Source: Phycisphaerae bacterium | GTDB taxonomy: Bacteria; Planctomycetota; Phycisphaerae; Phycisphaerales; SM1A02 | Assembly (NCBI GenBank): GCA_002862305.1 | Contig: PKCS01000073.1 | Span: 1 to 54,367 of the forward strand | Direction: 5' to 3' | DNA: 54,367 nucleotides | Notes under the pieces: generated by a model | What the model was told of the DNA's origin: nothing | Database searches by the model: none | The model's input: only the letters and a program-made list of their open reading frames with translations | Shown here: one piece after another, positions 17,213-25,527 of the stretch | Layout of the letters: the number at the start of each line of letters is the position of its first letter | Position numbering within the stretch: the stretch's first letter is position 1 | Position numbers and translations under genes: made by a program

Positions 17213-17860
17213 TCAGTCCCAATCGACCCAGGTGCGTCGGATGCGCGGGAGGTTGAGGACCAGCGCGAACACCCCCGGCCCGCAGGCCCCCATGATCGCG
17301 AAGGCCACGAACAACCGACTGCTGTCGACCACCAGCTGCTCCTCGTCGAGGGGGGGCATCATCCGGACCGGGAACGCGCCCCCCTCCCCGGGGGACGGGG
17401 CGCCGGCCGCCTCCACCGCCCTCGCGCGTTCGTAGACCACCGCCTGCCGTTCCACGAAGTCCGGCAGGGTGTTCAATCGGAGGAAGAGGGTGCCGAGGAT
17501 CGCCGCGAGCATGGCGATCGCCCAGAGGTTGAGGAGCCTCGGTCCCAGCAGCCTGCGCCGGAGGAGGACGATCCCGGCGAGGAACAGCACCCCACCCAGC
17601 AGCAGGCCGGTCACGACCGGGAAGAACTGGGCGGCGAGCAGGAGCGGGCTGGGCGGGACCTCCAGCGAGAGGCTGTAGAGGTAGAGGATCGAGAGCAGGC
17701 GGATCACCACGTACACGATCATCAGGCTTCCGTAGAGGATGGCTGCAGTGCCGAGCAGGAGGGGCCAGCGGAGCATCATGCGTTCCCGCCGCTCGATCTC
17801 GGCGGCGATCGCCTCGTCGTCCATCTCGAGTTCCGGATCCGCGGCGTCGAGGTCGTTCAC
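17213..17860 (-). CDS. Hypothetical membrane protein
   Basis: A 215-residue protein starting at a GTG that overlaps the upstream stop codon (GTGA), with GGAG 8 bp before it. The N-terminus is acidic (DLDAADPELEMDDEAIAAEIE). About four hydrophobic segments follow: TAAILYGSLMIVYVVIRLL, a second at LLLAAQFFPVVTGLLLGGVLFL, a third at LLNLWAIAMLAAILGTLFL, and a C-terminal one (FVAFAIMGACGPGVFALVL). No family is recognised. It is the last gene of the cmk-plsC-cca run, suggesting co-expression but not a function. Confidence 0.65.
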   Translation of the reverse strand: MNDLDAADPELEMDDEAIAAEIERRERMMLRWPLLLGTAAILYGSLMIVYVVIRLLSILYLYSLSLEVPPSPLLLAAQFFPVVTGLLLGGVLFLAGIVLLRRRLLGPRLLNLWAIAMLAAILGTLFLRLNTLPDFVERQAVVYERARAVEAAGAPSPGEGGAFPVRMMPPLDEEQLVVDSSRLFVAFAIMGACGPGVFALVLNLPRIRRTWVDWD

Positions 17861-19080
17861 TGGGGGGTCTCCGGTGTTGGCTCGACCGCCAGGTCGAGTG
17901 CGTGCTGCAGGGCTTCCGATCGATCGCGGACGCGACCCTCGAGCTGGGCGTCGTACACCGAGTCGAGGATCCCCTTGAAGCGGGGTCCCGGGCGGAGTCC
18001 GGCCTCGATGAGGTCGTCCCCGTCGAGCAGGGGATCGGGGGGGAGGCCGCCGGGGAGCAGTTGGTCGAGTTCCTCCCTGATCCGGGCGCCGGGCCCGGGT
18101 CGTCGGACGAGGAAGAGTGCGTGGGCGGCGTGGTGCAGCTCGTCCGCTCCCGCGCGGATCCTCCGGGCCACGGTGAGTTCGCTCCACCGATCCATGATGG
18201 CGACCAGCTCGAACAACCGGGCGAGCCGACGGGACTCCTCGTTCGAGAGCATGAGCCGCGTTCGCAGGACTTCGCGCTCGGCCGCATCCGGCGCGGCCCC
18301 GCGGTCGAGCAGCCAGGCGGCGAGTGCGTCGACGGGATCGCGGGCCTCGTCGCCCAACCCGTCGAGCAGCTCGAACCCGGGGTTCGTTCGCGGGAGCCCG
18401 AGCACCTCGCGGTCGAGTTCGAACCGTTCCAGCAGCCGGGCGGCGGTCCCCCGACCGGGATCGGCGAGCATCCGACGAAGCTCGCCGCCGACTCGCTCGC
18501 GACTCACGCCCTCGAGGGCCGGGGTGGAGCCCGAGATGGCCGCCTCGGTGCCTTCCTCGATCCGGAACCCGAACCGTGCGGCGAAACGGATCGCCCGCAG
18601 GACCCGAAGCCGGTCCTCGGAGAGTCGCGCCTTGGGGTCCCCCACCGCCCGCAGCAGCCTCGCCTCGAGGTCCGGCCTGCCCCCGACGTGGTCCACGATG
18701 GTCCCGTCGATTGGATCCTCGAAGAGCGCGTTGACCGTGAAGTCGCGGCGCGCCGCGTCCGACGCCTCGTCGGCGAAGCGGATCGAGTCGGGACGTCGCC
18801 GGTCGAGGTACTCGCCGTCGCTCCTGAAGGTGGCCACCTCGGTGACCAGCTCGCCCCGGCGCACCAGCATCACCCCGAAGGACTCCCCCACCCCGATCGC
18901 GCTCCTGAAGAGCGCCTTGATCCGATCCGGTCTGGCATCGGTGGCGACGTCGTAGTCGGCGGGGACCAGGCCCAGCAGGCGATCCCGGACGCAGCCCCCC
19001 GCGAGGTAGGCGACGTGCCCATGGTCCCGCAGCCGGCGGGCGATCGAGACCGCGAATTCACGGGCCGGGTCTTCAGGCAT
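17857..19080 (-). CDS. CCA tRNA nucleotidyltransferase / poly(A) polymerase family
   Basis: A 407-residue class II nucleotidyltransferase. The N-terminal catalytic domain has AGGCVRDRLLGLVPADYDVATDA, giving the GG motif and the metal-binding DxD. RRDFTVNALFEDPIDG follows (the RRDFTxN nucleotide-binding motif), then the neck motif EDRLRVLRAIRFAARFGF. The C-terminal half is helical. It either adds CCA to tRNA 3' ends or polyadenylates RNA; the local tRNA-Ser lacks an encoded CCA, so an adding enzyme is required in this genome. The two activities cannot be separated by eye. GAGGA lies 8 bp before the ATG. Confidence 0.9.
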   Translation of the reverse strand: MPEDPAREFAVSIARRLRDHGHVAYLAGGCVRDRLLGLVPADYDVATDARPDRIKALFRSAIGVGESFGVMLVRRGELVTEVATFRSDGEYLDRRRPDSIRFADEASDAARRDFTVNALFEDPIDGTIVDHVGGRPDLEARLLRAVGDPKARLSEDRLRVLRAIRFAARFGFRIEEGTEAAISGSTPALEGVSRERVGGELRRMLADPGRGTAARLLERFELDREVLGLPRTNPGFELLDGLGDEARDPVDALAAWLLDRGAAPDAAEREVLRTRLMLSNEESRRLARLFELVAIMDRWSELTVARRIRAGADELHHAAHALFLVRRPGPGARIREELDQLLPGGLPPDPLLDGDDLIEAGLRPGPRFKGILDSVYDAQLEGRVRDRSEALQHALDLAVEPTPETPQ

Positions 19081-19095
19081 CCGGGAGTTCCTCGC

Positions 19096-19839
19096 TCAGG
19101 CGTCCGGGGAGGGTCCGTCGTTGGGTCCGGCGGGCGGCCAACGACCACCGGTTTGCTCGCGCAAGATCCTACGCGCCCGGAGGCGGAGGGTGTCGATCTC
19201 TCCTCGCAGCCGCCGCAGGGCCTCGGGACCGTCGAGGCCCAGCAGCTCCTCGGCGGGGATCGGCTCGCCGCAGACGCTGGCGATCCGGCCCGAGAGTCGC
19301 GGGAACTTCCGGCTGCGGGGCCAGACCTCGTAGGCCCCGTCGATGCCCACGGGCAGCACGGTGGCGCGGGACCGGCGCAGGACCAGGAGCAGCCCGTTCT
19401 GGAATCCCTTGACGAACCCGTCGTCGGTCCGCGATCCCTCCGGGTAGATGAGGACGGTCCGCCCCTGCTCGAGCTGCGAGATCGCCGCCTTGAGGGCACC
19501 CTTGTCCCCGGCGCTCGCCGAGACGAAGACCGTGTCCCACGACTTCAACAACCATCCGAACGGCTTGAACTTGGTGAGCCCGCGCGTGGCGATCGCGCTG
19601 TACGGTCGCCGGCAGGCGAAGACCCCGTTGATGACCGGATCCAGGTAGGACTGGTGGTTGGACACGAGGATGAGCGCCCCGGACTCCGGAACCCGATCCG
19701 TGCCCTCCATCCGGAAGCGGTGCAGCAGCCTCAGGTAGAGCTCGCAGACGAGGCACCCGAAGTCGTACCACATCACGGAAAGCCAGGATCGTCCCGGGGC
19801 GCGACGCCCCATCCGGAATCGACCTCGGAAGAGGCTCAT
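19096..19839 (-). CDS. plsC: 1-acyl-sn-glycerol-3-phosphate acyltransferase (PlsC family)
   Basis: A 247-residue acyltransferase. The catalytic Hx4D motif is VSNHQSYLDP, the acceptor-phosphate motif IYPEGSRTDDG matches the family's FPEGTRS, and GIDGAYEVWPR and CGEPI match later blocks. The protein should transfer a second acyl chain to lysophosphatidic acid at the inner membrane face. Its ATG overlaps the stop codon of cmk (ATGA), a frequent cmk-plsC pairing. Other lysophospholipid or ornithine-lipid acyltransferases share these motifs, so substrate specificity is inferred. Confidence 0.87.
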   Translation of the reverse strand: MSLFRGRFRMGRRAPGRSWLSVMWYDFGCLVCELYLRLLHRFRMEGTDRVPESGALILVSNHQSYLDPVINGVFACRRPYSAIATRGLTKFKPFGWLLKSWDTVFVSASAGDKGALKAAISQLEQGRTVLIYPEGSRTDDGFVKGFQNGLLLVLRRSRATVLPVGIDGAYEVWPRSRKFPRLSGRIASVCGEPIPAEELLGLDGPEALRRLRGEIDTLRLRARRILREQTGGRWPPAGPNDGPSPDA

Positions 19840-20564
19840 GCGGGACCACCGGATGCAGCGCGCACCAGGTACCCACGGACCGCGGACTCGAGCTCGTCGA
19901 CCACCTGCGACGCCGTCAGGGCACCGGTGTCGACGCGGATCGCCCCGTCCGGGACCTGGAGGGGGGAGTCGGAGCGTTCCCGGTCGAGCCGGTCCCTGCT
20001 CTGGATGCTTTCGAGGATCGCGCGCTCGTCGACCTGCTGTCCTGACGCCTGCAGCTCGAGCGCCCGACGACGGGCGCGAACTTTGGAGTCCGCGTCGAGG
20101 TAGAACCGGACCTCCGCATCGGGAAAGACCACGCTCCCCTGGTCGCGACCCTCGGTCACGAGCCGGGGATGTCGTTCGGCGATCCGGCGCTGGGCGCGGA
20201 CCATGAGGTCCCGCAACTCGGGGATGCTGGCGACCCTCGAGACCAGCTCGTTCACGTCCGGCTGGCGAAGGCGTTCGTCGACCGCGCGGCCGTCCAGGGT
20301 GATCTCCGGCGGGGTGCGCGTCCAGTCGAAGTCGATCCGGTGTCGCTCGACCGCTCGCACCACCGCGGCGGGATCGGCCGGATCGAGCCGCTCCTCGATC
20401 ACGACCAGGGTCAGGCAGCGGTACATCGCCCCGGTGTCGAGGCTGTCGAGGCCGAGCCGCCCGGCGAGCTCCCGGGCGACGGTGCTCTTGCCGCTGCCGG
20501 CGGGACCATCGATGGTCACGATCAGTGAATGGGACTGGGCTGGTTGGTCGTTCATCTGCGTCAT
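19836..20564 (-). CDS. cmk: Cytidylate kinase
   Basis: A protein of about 242 residues. IVTIDGPAGSGKSTVARELA is the Walker A loop in the typical cmk form, followed by DTGAMYRCLTL. The central motif EGRDQGSVVFPDAEVRFYLDA matches the cmk EGRDIGTVVFPDA motif with I to Q. RDRLDRERSDSPLQVPDGAIRVDT is the CMP-binding and lid region (RDxxDxxRxxSPL). It phosphorylates CMP and dCMP. Start choice is uncertain: TTG 20576, ATG 20564 and ATG 20555 are all in frame and none has a clear Shine-Dalgarno sequence. Confidence 0.94.
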   Translation of the reverse strand: MTQMNDQPAQSHSLIVTIDGPAGSGKSTVARELAGRLGLDSLDTGAMYRCLTLVVIEERLDPADPAAVVRAVERHRIDFDWTRTPPEITLDGRAVDERLRQPDVNELVSRVASIPELRDLMVRAQRRIAERHPRLVTEGRDQGSVVFPDAEVRFYLDADSKVRARRRALELQASGQQVDERAILESIQSRDRLDRERSDSPLQVPDGAIRVDTGALTASQVVDELESAVRGYLVRAASGGPA

Positions 20565-20602
20565 CGCGGCCGTCAACCCGGGGCCCGGGGCGCCCGGTCC
20601 CT

Positions 20603-21535
20603 TCAGGAGTCCTCGTCGGTGGCCTCGTCCCCGCCGGGGATCGAATCCGCGGGCGCGTCCGACTCGGCCGGGGACTCTCCGAGGTCCAATCCCTCCTCGA
20701 GGGAATCGAGCAGGGCCTCGAGGTCGTCCTCGTCGAGCTGGCCGAGTGCCTCCGCGAGCAGTCGGCGCCCCGCGCGGAGCGTCACCACGGGATTCCCGCG
20801 ACCCTCGAAGCCGAGCGCGATGGTGTTCTGGTAGCCGACGCTCAGCACCGATTCGACGGCTTCGTAGGCATCGAGCGTCGCCTCCCCGCCCTTCTTCGAC
20901 CGGGCGGTGATCTCGATCCCCCCGGCATAGGGCGCGAGCTTCCTCATGGTGTCCCGGGGATCCGCGGTGCCCTTGGCGTGGGTGAAGCCGGGGTAGGACC
21001 CGATCCGGAACCCCCCCACCTTCTTGATGATGTCGGTGAGGCGGTCGGGATCACCGGTCATCCCCTTGCTCGGGGCGACCAGGAGATTGAGGTCGTAGTC
21101 GTCGATCATCCCGACCGCACTCTTGAGTCCCGCGACGATCGATTCGAACATCGCATCGTCCGACCGCGGGGCGCTGCATGAGATCGCGAGCGAGTTGCAG
21201 CCGAGTCGATTCGCGGCCACGGCCAGTCGCTGGATGCGGTCCCGGGACGCCGACAGCTCCTCCGGTTGGTCGGCGGACATCGCCAATGGCTGGTCCTCCA
21301 CCAGGATGAGTACCGGGCAGCCCGCCTTGTCGGCGTTGTCCCGGAGGCGGTCGAAGTCGTCGATCGATCGTCCGGTCAGCAGGGAGGCGGGCATGTTCAG
21401 CCCGCGGAGGTCGAATTCCCTCATGGTGAACTCGGGGATGTCCTCGAGGGGAAGCTCACCGGATTCGACCAGGCCCTTGAGGGAGCCTGCTGCCAACGTC
21501 ATGAGGATCTGTGCCTGCACGGACCGGAACTCCAT
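20603..21535 (-). CDS. Xylose isomerase-like TIM-barrel protein with acidic tail
   Basis: A 310-residue protein. Its pattern (DIPEFTMREFDLRGLNMP, CPVLILVEDQPLA, LAVAANRLGCNSLAISCSAP, IDDYDLNLLVAPSKG, VGGFRIGSYPGFTHAKGT, YAGGIEITARSK) is that of sugar phosphate isomerase/epimerase TIM barrels, with alternating beta strands and acidic or His residues at strand ends. The last 35 residues are an Asp/Glu/Ser-rich tail with no fold. No close functional family is recognised. The start follows no clear ribosome-binding site; a TAGAAT hexamer lies 32 bp upstream. Confidence 0.65.
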   Translation of the reverse strand: MEFRSVQAQILMTLAAGSLKGLVESGELPLEDIPEFTMREFDLRGLNMPASLLTGRSIDDFDRLRDNADKAGCPVLILVEDQPLAMSADQPEELSASRDRIQRLAVAANRLGCNSLAISCSAPRSDDAMFESIVAGLKSAVGMIDDYDLNLLVAPSKGMTGDPDRLTDIIKKVGGFRIGSYPGFTHAKGTADPRDTMRKLAPYAGGIEITARSKKGGEATLDAYEAVESVLSVGYQNTIALGFEGRGNPVVTLRAGRRLLAEALGQLDEDDLEALLDSLEEGLDLGESPAESDAPADSIPGGDEATDEDS

Positions 21536-21566
21536 CGGAGGACAGTGGGGGTGGGAATGGATCGTG

Positions 21567-21572
21567 ATTCTA
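21567..21572 (-). promoter_or_regulatory. Putative -10 element of the TIM-barrel gene
   Basis: TAGAAT on the minus strand, 31 bp upstream of the start codon. No good -35 hexamer is seen. Confidence 0.4.
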
Positions 21573-21603
21573 GCAGGAGGACGCCCCGGTGAGTTCGGGG
21601 CGG

Positions 21604-21622
21604 CCGGGGGCTCCGCCCCCGG
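21604..21622. repeat. Perfect 8-bp hairpin in a divergent intergenic region
   Basis: CCGGGGGC-TCC-GCCCCCGG, a perfect 8-bp stem with a 3-nt loop. No T tract follows on either strand, so it is not a standard terminator. Apart from this and two candidate -10 hexamers, the 307-bp interval 21536-21842 holds nothing recognisable. Confidence 0.5.
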
Positions 21623-21790
21623 AACGGGCGCCCTGCGGTCGGGTGCGGGTCGGGCCTCGAGGCCGGAGAACGGGGATTTGGGTGAAATCGGTCCGGATGC
21701 CGACCCGAGATCGGCGGCGTGGGGACGCCAACCGCGAAATTCGCCGTCGCTCCTCGGAGTCCGTGCTTCCTGCTGGGGCGCCCGGCAGGC

Positions 21791-21796
21791 TATCAT
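21791..21796 (+). promoter_or_regulatory. Putative -10 element of the gcvH operon
   Basis: TATCAT, 46 bp upstream of the gcvH ATG, with a TTCCTG hexamer about 18 bp before it as a weak -35. Confidence 0.4.
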
Positions 21797-21842
21797 GCCG
21801 CGCCTCGGGGATGACGGCAGGAACTTGAAGCAGGAGCTCAGC

Positions 21843-22220
21843 ATGGCAATCCCAAGCGATCGAAGGTATTCGGAGTCACACGAATGGTTCCGGGTGGAGG
21901 GCAACATCGTCACCGTGGGCATCACCAAGCACGCGACCGATGAACTCACCGACATCACCTACGTCGAGATGAACCCGGTCGGCACCGACGTCAGCCCCGG
22001 AGGCGCCGTCGGGGAGGTCGAATCGGTGAAGACCACCGCGGAAGTCTTCTCCGTGGTGGGAGGCACCATCCGGGAAGTGAACGAGACCCTCGGGGGCGAC
22101 CCCTCGATACTGAACGAGGATCCGTACGACGCCGGCTGGCTGCTCAAGCTGGAAGTGGACGACGCGAGCGCCCTGGATGGCCTGATGGACGACAAGGCGT
22201 ACGAACAGCTTCATGGCTGA
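21843..22220 (+). CDS. gcvH: Glycine cleavage system H protein
   Basis: A 125-residue lipoyl-domain protein: RYSESHEWFRVEGNIVTVGIT at the N-terminus, the lipoylation motif GEVESVKTTAEV with K63 as the modified lysine, and a conserved C-terminal WLLKLEVDDASALDGLM. It shuttles the aminomethyl group between GcvP, GcvT and dihydrolipoamide dehydrogenase, and in some bacteria also carries octanoyl or lipoyl groups for lipoate synthesis. GCAGGAG precedes the ATG. None of gcvT, gcvP or lipoate ligase genes is in the window. Its stop overlaps the next gene by 8 bp. Confidence 0.95.
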   Translation: MAIPSDRRYSESHEWFRVEGNIVTVGITKHATDELTDITYVEMNPVGTDVSPGGAVGEVESVKTTAEVFSVVGGTIREVNETLGGDPSILNEDPYDAGWLLKLEVDDASALDGLMDDKAYEQLHG

Positions 22221-22977
22221 GGATCACCCCCAGCACGAACTGGCCATCCGGGTCGGCTCGCTCCACAAGTCCTACCGACTCGGGGACCGCAGGGTCGACG
22301 CCCTCAACGGGATGGACCTCGAGATCACGGAGCCGGGCTTCTACGCGGTCATGGGGGCGTCCGGCAGCGGGAAGAGCACCTTGCTGCACCTGCTGGCCGG
22401 CCTGGACAAGGCCGATCGCGGCACCCTCGAGGTGCTGGGCATCCGGGTCGACGAGCTGCCGGAGCACGAGCTCACCAGGTATCGCAGGCACACCGTCGGG
22501 GTGATGTTCCAGCGGTTCAACCTCCTGCCGACCCTGACCGCCTACGAGAACGTGGTCCTGCCGGGGGTGCTGGACAAGCGCCCACCGGCCGAGCTGAGGG
22601 AACGGGGGATGGGACTGCTCGAGGAGATGGGACTGGCGGATCGCAGCCGGCACCGGCCGGACGCCCTCTCGGGCGGCGAGCAGCAGCGGGTCGCGATCGC
22701 GCGGGCGCTGTTCTTCGCTCCGCAGATCCTCTTCGCGGACGAGCCGACCGGGAACCTGGACACGCTCTCCAGCGAACGACTGTGGTCCACGATGGAGGAC
22801 CTCGCGGACAAGCGGAATATGATCGTGCTCATGGTCACCCACGAGGCGGAGGCCGCATCCAGGTGCCGGAAGGTGTTCCTGGTCAAGGACGGATGCAGTG
22901 CCGGAGTAATCGATGCGGAAGATCTGGAACCATCCGAGCTGGCAGCTCGCGCGACGGCAATTACGCGGTCGACTTAG
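22213..22977 (+). CDS. ABC transporter ATP-binding protein (LolD/MacB type)
   Basis: A 254-residue ATPase. Walker A GASGSGKST, Q-loop VMFQRFNLLPTLTAYENV (the hallmark FQ.FNLLP of the LolD/MacB/FtsE group), signature LSGGEQQRVAIARAL, Walker B ILFADEPTGNLD and switch His MVTHE are all present. The partner permease begins inside this gene's 3' end, 65 bp before its stop, so the two are tightly coupled. This class drives mechanotransmission rather than classical transport, for example in lipoprotein release or efflux. The substrate is not evident. Confidence 0.93.
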   Translation: MAEDHPQHELAIRVGSLHKSYRLGDRRVDALNGMDLEITEPGFYAVMGASGSGKSTLLHLLAGLDKADRGTLEVLGIRVDELPEHELTRYRRHTVGVMFQRFNLLPTLTAYENVVLPGVLDKRPPAELRERGMGLLEEMGLADRSRHRPDALSGGEQQRVAIARALFFAPQILFADEPTGNLDTLSSERLWSTMEDLADKRNMIVLMVTHEAEAASRCRKVFLVKDGCSAGVIDAEDLEPSELAARATAITRST

Positions 22978-25516
22978 TCGATCGTTGCTGCTGTCGGCGG
23001 CCGTCGCCCTGTCCAGTGCGCTGGTGTGCGCCATCGGCAGTGGCATGAACACCATGCGCGCCAGCGTGGAGTACCGGATCGACCGGCTGGTCGGCTCCGC
23101 GGACGTGCGGGTGGTCCATGACTACTCCGGCCAGTTCGAGGTCGACGAGGTCCGGACCCTGCTGGAGCTCGAGGGCGTGGTGGCCGGGGGTGGTCGGCTG
23201 GGCGGGTCGCTGACCCTGGTGCGCGGCGACGGCCGGGTCGGCGAGTCGGGACGACCGGTGCGGATCACCGTCTCCGCACGGGGTTCGGACATCGACCTGG
23301 AGGATCGCTTCGCGCAGATCGAGCTCGAGGAGGGACGCCTCGTGGCATCGCCGGAGGAGATCGTGATCGACCCCCTCACCAGCAGCAAGCTCGACGTCGG
23401 GATCGGGGACGTGGTGCGGGTGCAGAGGTTCGGGACCCCGATCGAACTGGAGGTCGTCGGCATCCAGAAGCGCCCGATCCTCGGTGCGTTCCAGAAGCCG
23501 CTGGTCCAGCTTTCGAGGTCCAAGCTGGTCGAGGCCATAGGCGGGAGCGACCGGATCGACGTCTACTCCCTGATCCTCGACGACTCGCTGGCGGTGGACG
23601 ACTGGGTGTCCGAGCATGGGGACCTGCTGGAGGAGCCGCTCATCCTGGAGGCCACCGAGCGGATCAGTTCGGGATTCGACCGGCAGGTCGAGGGCGGTCG
23701 CGTCGCGTTCGTCTTCGGTTCGGTGATCGGGTTCCTGGCCTGCTCCATCATCGTGGCGACCGGGATGACCACCGCCCTGGTGGAACAGCAGCAGGACCTC
23801 GCGATCTGCCGACTGATCGGCGCCGGGAGGGCCCAGCTCTTCCTCTCCCAGATCCTGCTCGGGGTGGTGCTCAGCCTCAGCGGGGGGATCGCCGGCATCC
23901 CGATCGGGCTCGGCCTCGCCCTCGGCCTGAGCGCATGGTTCGCGGAATTCCTCCCGGGCGGGTTCCAGGTCTCGTGGATCGCGATCGGACTGGCCCTGGC
24001 GGGCGCGACCATGGCGGGGGTCCTCGGTGCGATGCTGCCTGCGTTCCTGGCCTCGCGGGTGACGCCGATCTCGGCCCTCACCGTCCAGAGCCGACCGGCC
24101 ACCACGCGGGGCGTGGTGACCTGCAGCCTGGTGGGGACCTGCATGATCGGGGTGCAGCTGCTGCTGATGCTCATCCCCGAGACCCAGACCCGGTTCTGGT
24201 TCTACAGCCTGGTGGGGATGCCGATGCTGGTGGGTGGCTTCTTCCTGCTGATGCCGGGACTGAGTCGACTCGCGGCCCCGCTCCTCGGGCGGATCGGGGA
24301 ACGGCTCCTGGCGATCCCGGACGGCTTGCTGAGCGGGGCGGTCCACAACACGCCCTATCGCCTCGGACTCACCGCGGGCGCCCTGATGATCGGCATGTCG
24401 ATCCTGGTCTCCACCTGGAGCCACGGCTCCTCGATCCTCGATTCGATCGTGGAACGGGTGCGCTTCGCGGACGCCTTCGTGTTCAAGACCACCGGGCTCT
24501 CCGAACAGGAGGTCGAGACCCTGTCCGTCCTCCCGGGCGTCAAGGCCGCGTCGCCGATCGGCTACCTCCCCCTGCGACTCGGCGCCGAAGCCCGGTTGGG
24601 GATCGACGCCTTCGCGCCCCAGAACGTCATCTGCGTCGGCTTCGAGCCGGTGTCCTTCATGGAACTGAACCGGATCGAATGGATCCAGGGCGATCCCGAG
24701 GTGGCGATCCCCCGCCTGCTGGAGGGCGATGCGGTCCTGGTCGCCGAACAGTTCCTGACCGCCCGGGACCTCGGGGTCGGCGACCCGATCCAACTGGGAC
24801 CCGAGGGCCGGGAGAAGGAATTCGAGATCGTCGGGGTGGTCGGCGCCGCGGGGCTCGACGTCGCGACCCAGATCTTCGGGATACGGTCCCTCTACATGGA
24901 GCATGCGGTGAGCTGCGTGTTCATGGACTACGAATCGGTGGCGAGGAACTTCAACACCAAGGAGGTGTACATCCTGCAACTGGTCCTCGACGAGGCGGTC
25001 GAGCAGCCGGACGAGGCCGTGCTGCAGGGTGAAGTCTCCGAGCTGGCGCCGGGAGCGCTCTTCAGCAGCGGTCGTGCGATCAAGCGGGTGGTGATGCAGG
25101 CCGGCAACACCGTGCTGGGGATCAGCAGCACGGTCGCGCTCGGGGCGCTCCTGCTGGCCTGCTTCGCGGTGGGCAACGTGGTCGCGGCGGGCATCAGTTC
25201 GCGACGGTTCGAGTACGGGGTGCTCCGCGCGATCGGTTCCTCGCGGTGGCTGCTCAGCCGGATCATCCTCGGGGAGGTGGTGATCATGGCGATCCTCGCG
25301 GCCTTCGCGGGCACCATCCTGGGGATCTACCTCGCGGTGGTCGGCATGGGCCTGCATCGCGACCTCGCGGGTGACCTGCTCGCCCTGAGCATCCCCACCA
25401 CCCCCGTGCTGCTGGGAAGCGGGCTGGTGATCGCCCTGACCATACTGGCCGCCACCCCCCCGCTGGTCTCGTTGCTGAAGCGGCAGGTTCGCGAGCTGGT
25501 GGCGGCCGGACGCTGA
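22913..25516 (+). CDS. FtsX-type ABC transporter permease (double FtsX core)
   Basis: An 867-residue permease. The first helix is SLLLSAAVALSSALVCAIGSGM. A periplasmic domain of about 200 residues follows, then three helices near 265-400 (VAFVFGSVIGFLACSIIVATGM ... GIPIGLGLALGLSAW), the first FtsX core. Two helices follow about 410-450, then another helix, a second periplasmic domain (about 510-720) and a second FtsX core ending in LAAFAGTILGIYLAV. This 8-10 helix double-core layout is typical of the MacB_PCD/FtsX family of stand-alone lipoprotein or peptide exporters. GGAG lies 7 bp before the ATG. Confidence 0.9.
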   Translation: MRKIWNHPSWQLARRQLRGRLSRSLLLSAAVALSSALVCAIGSGMNTMRASVEYRIDRLVGSADVRVVHDYSGQFEVDEVRTLLELEGVVAGGGRLGGSLTLVRGDGRVGESGRPVRITVSARGSDIDLEDRFAQIELEEGRLVASPEEIVIDPLTSSKLDVGIGDVVRVQRFGTPIELEVVGIQKRPILGAFQKPLVQLSRSKLVEAIGGSDRIDVYSLILDDSLAVDDWVSEHGDLLEEPLILEATERISSGFDRQVEGGRVAFVFGSVIGFLACSIIVATGMTTALVEQQQDLAICRLIGAGRAQLFLSQILLGVVLSLSGGIAGIPIGLGLALGLSAWFAEFLPGGFQVSWIAIGLALAGATMAGVLGAMLPAFLASRVTPISALTVQSRPATTRGVVTCSLVGTCMIGVQLLLMLIPETQTRFWFYSLVGMPMLVGGFFLLMPGLSRLAAPLLGRIGERLLAIPDGLLSGAVHNTPYRLGLTAGALMIGMSILVSTWSHGSSILDSIVERVRFADAFVFKTTGLSEQEVETLSVLPGVKAASPIGYLPLRLGAEARLGIDAFAPQNVICVGFEPVSFMELNRIEWIQGDPEVAIPRLLEGDAVLVAEQFLTARDLGVGDPIQLGPEGREKEFEIVGVVGAAGLDVATQIFGIRSLYMEHAVSCVFMDYESVARNFNTKEVYILQLVLDEAVEQPDEAVLQGEVSELAPGALFSSGRAIKRVVMQAGNTVLGISSTVALGALLLACFAVGNVVAAGISSRRFEYGVLRAIGSSRWLLSRIILGEVVIMAILAAFAGTILGIYLAVVGMGLHRDLAGDLLALSIPTTPVLLGSGLVIALTILAATPPLVSLLKRQVRELVAAGR

Positions 25517-25527
25517 GAAGGAGCAGG

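Noticed and set aside
21604-21622. GC hairpin in the divergent gcvH region as a terminator
   Set aside because: No T tract and it lies upstream of both genes, where a terminator is not expected.
22961-25357. A 798-codon minus-strand frame opposite the FtsX-type permease
   Set aside because: Low-complexity His/Asp/Arg/Gln-rich shadow; the plus strand has a coherent membrane protein.
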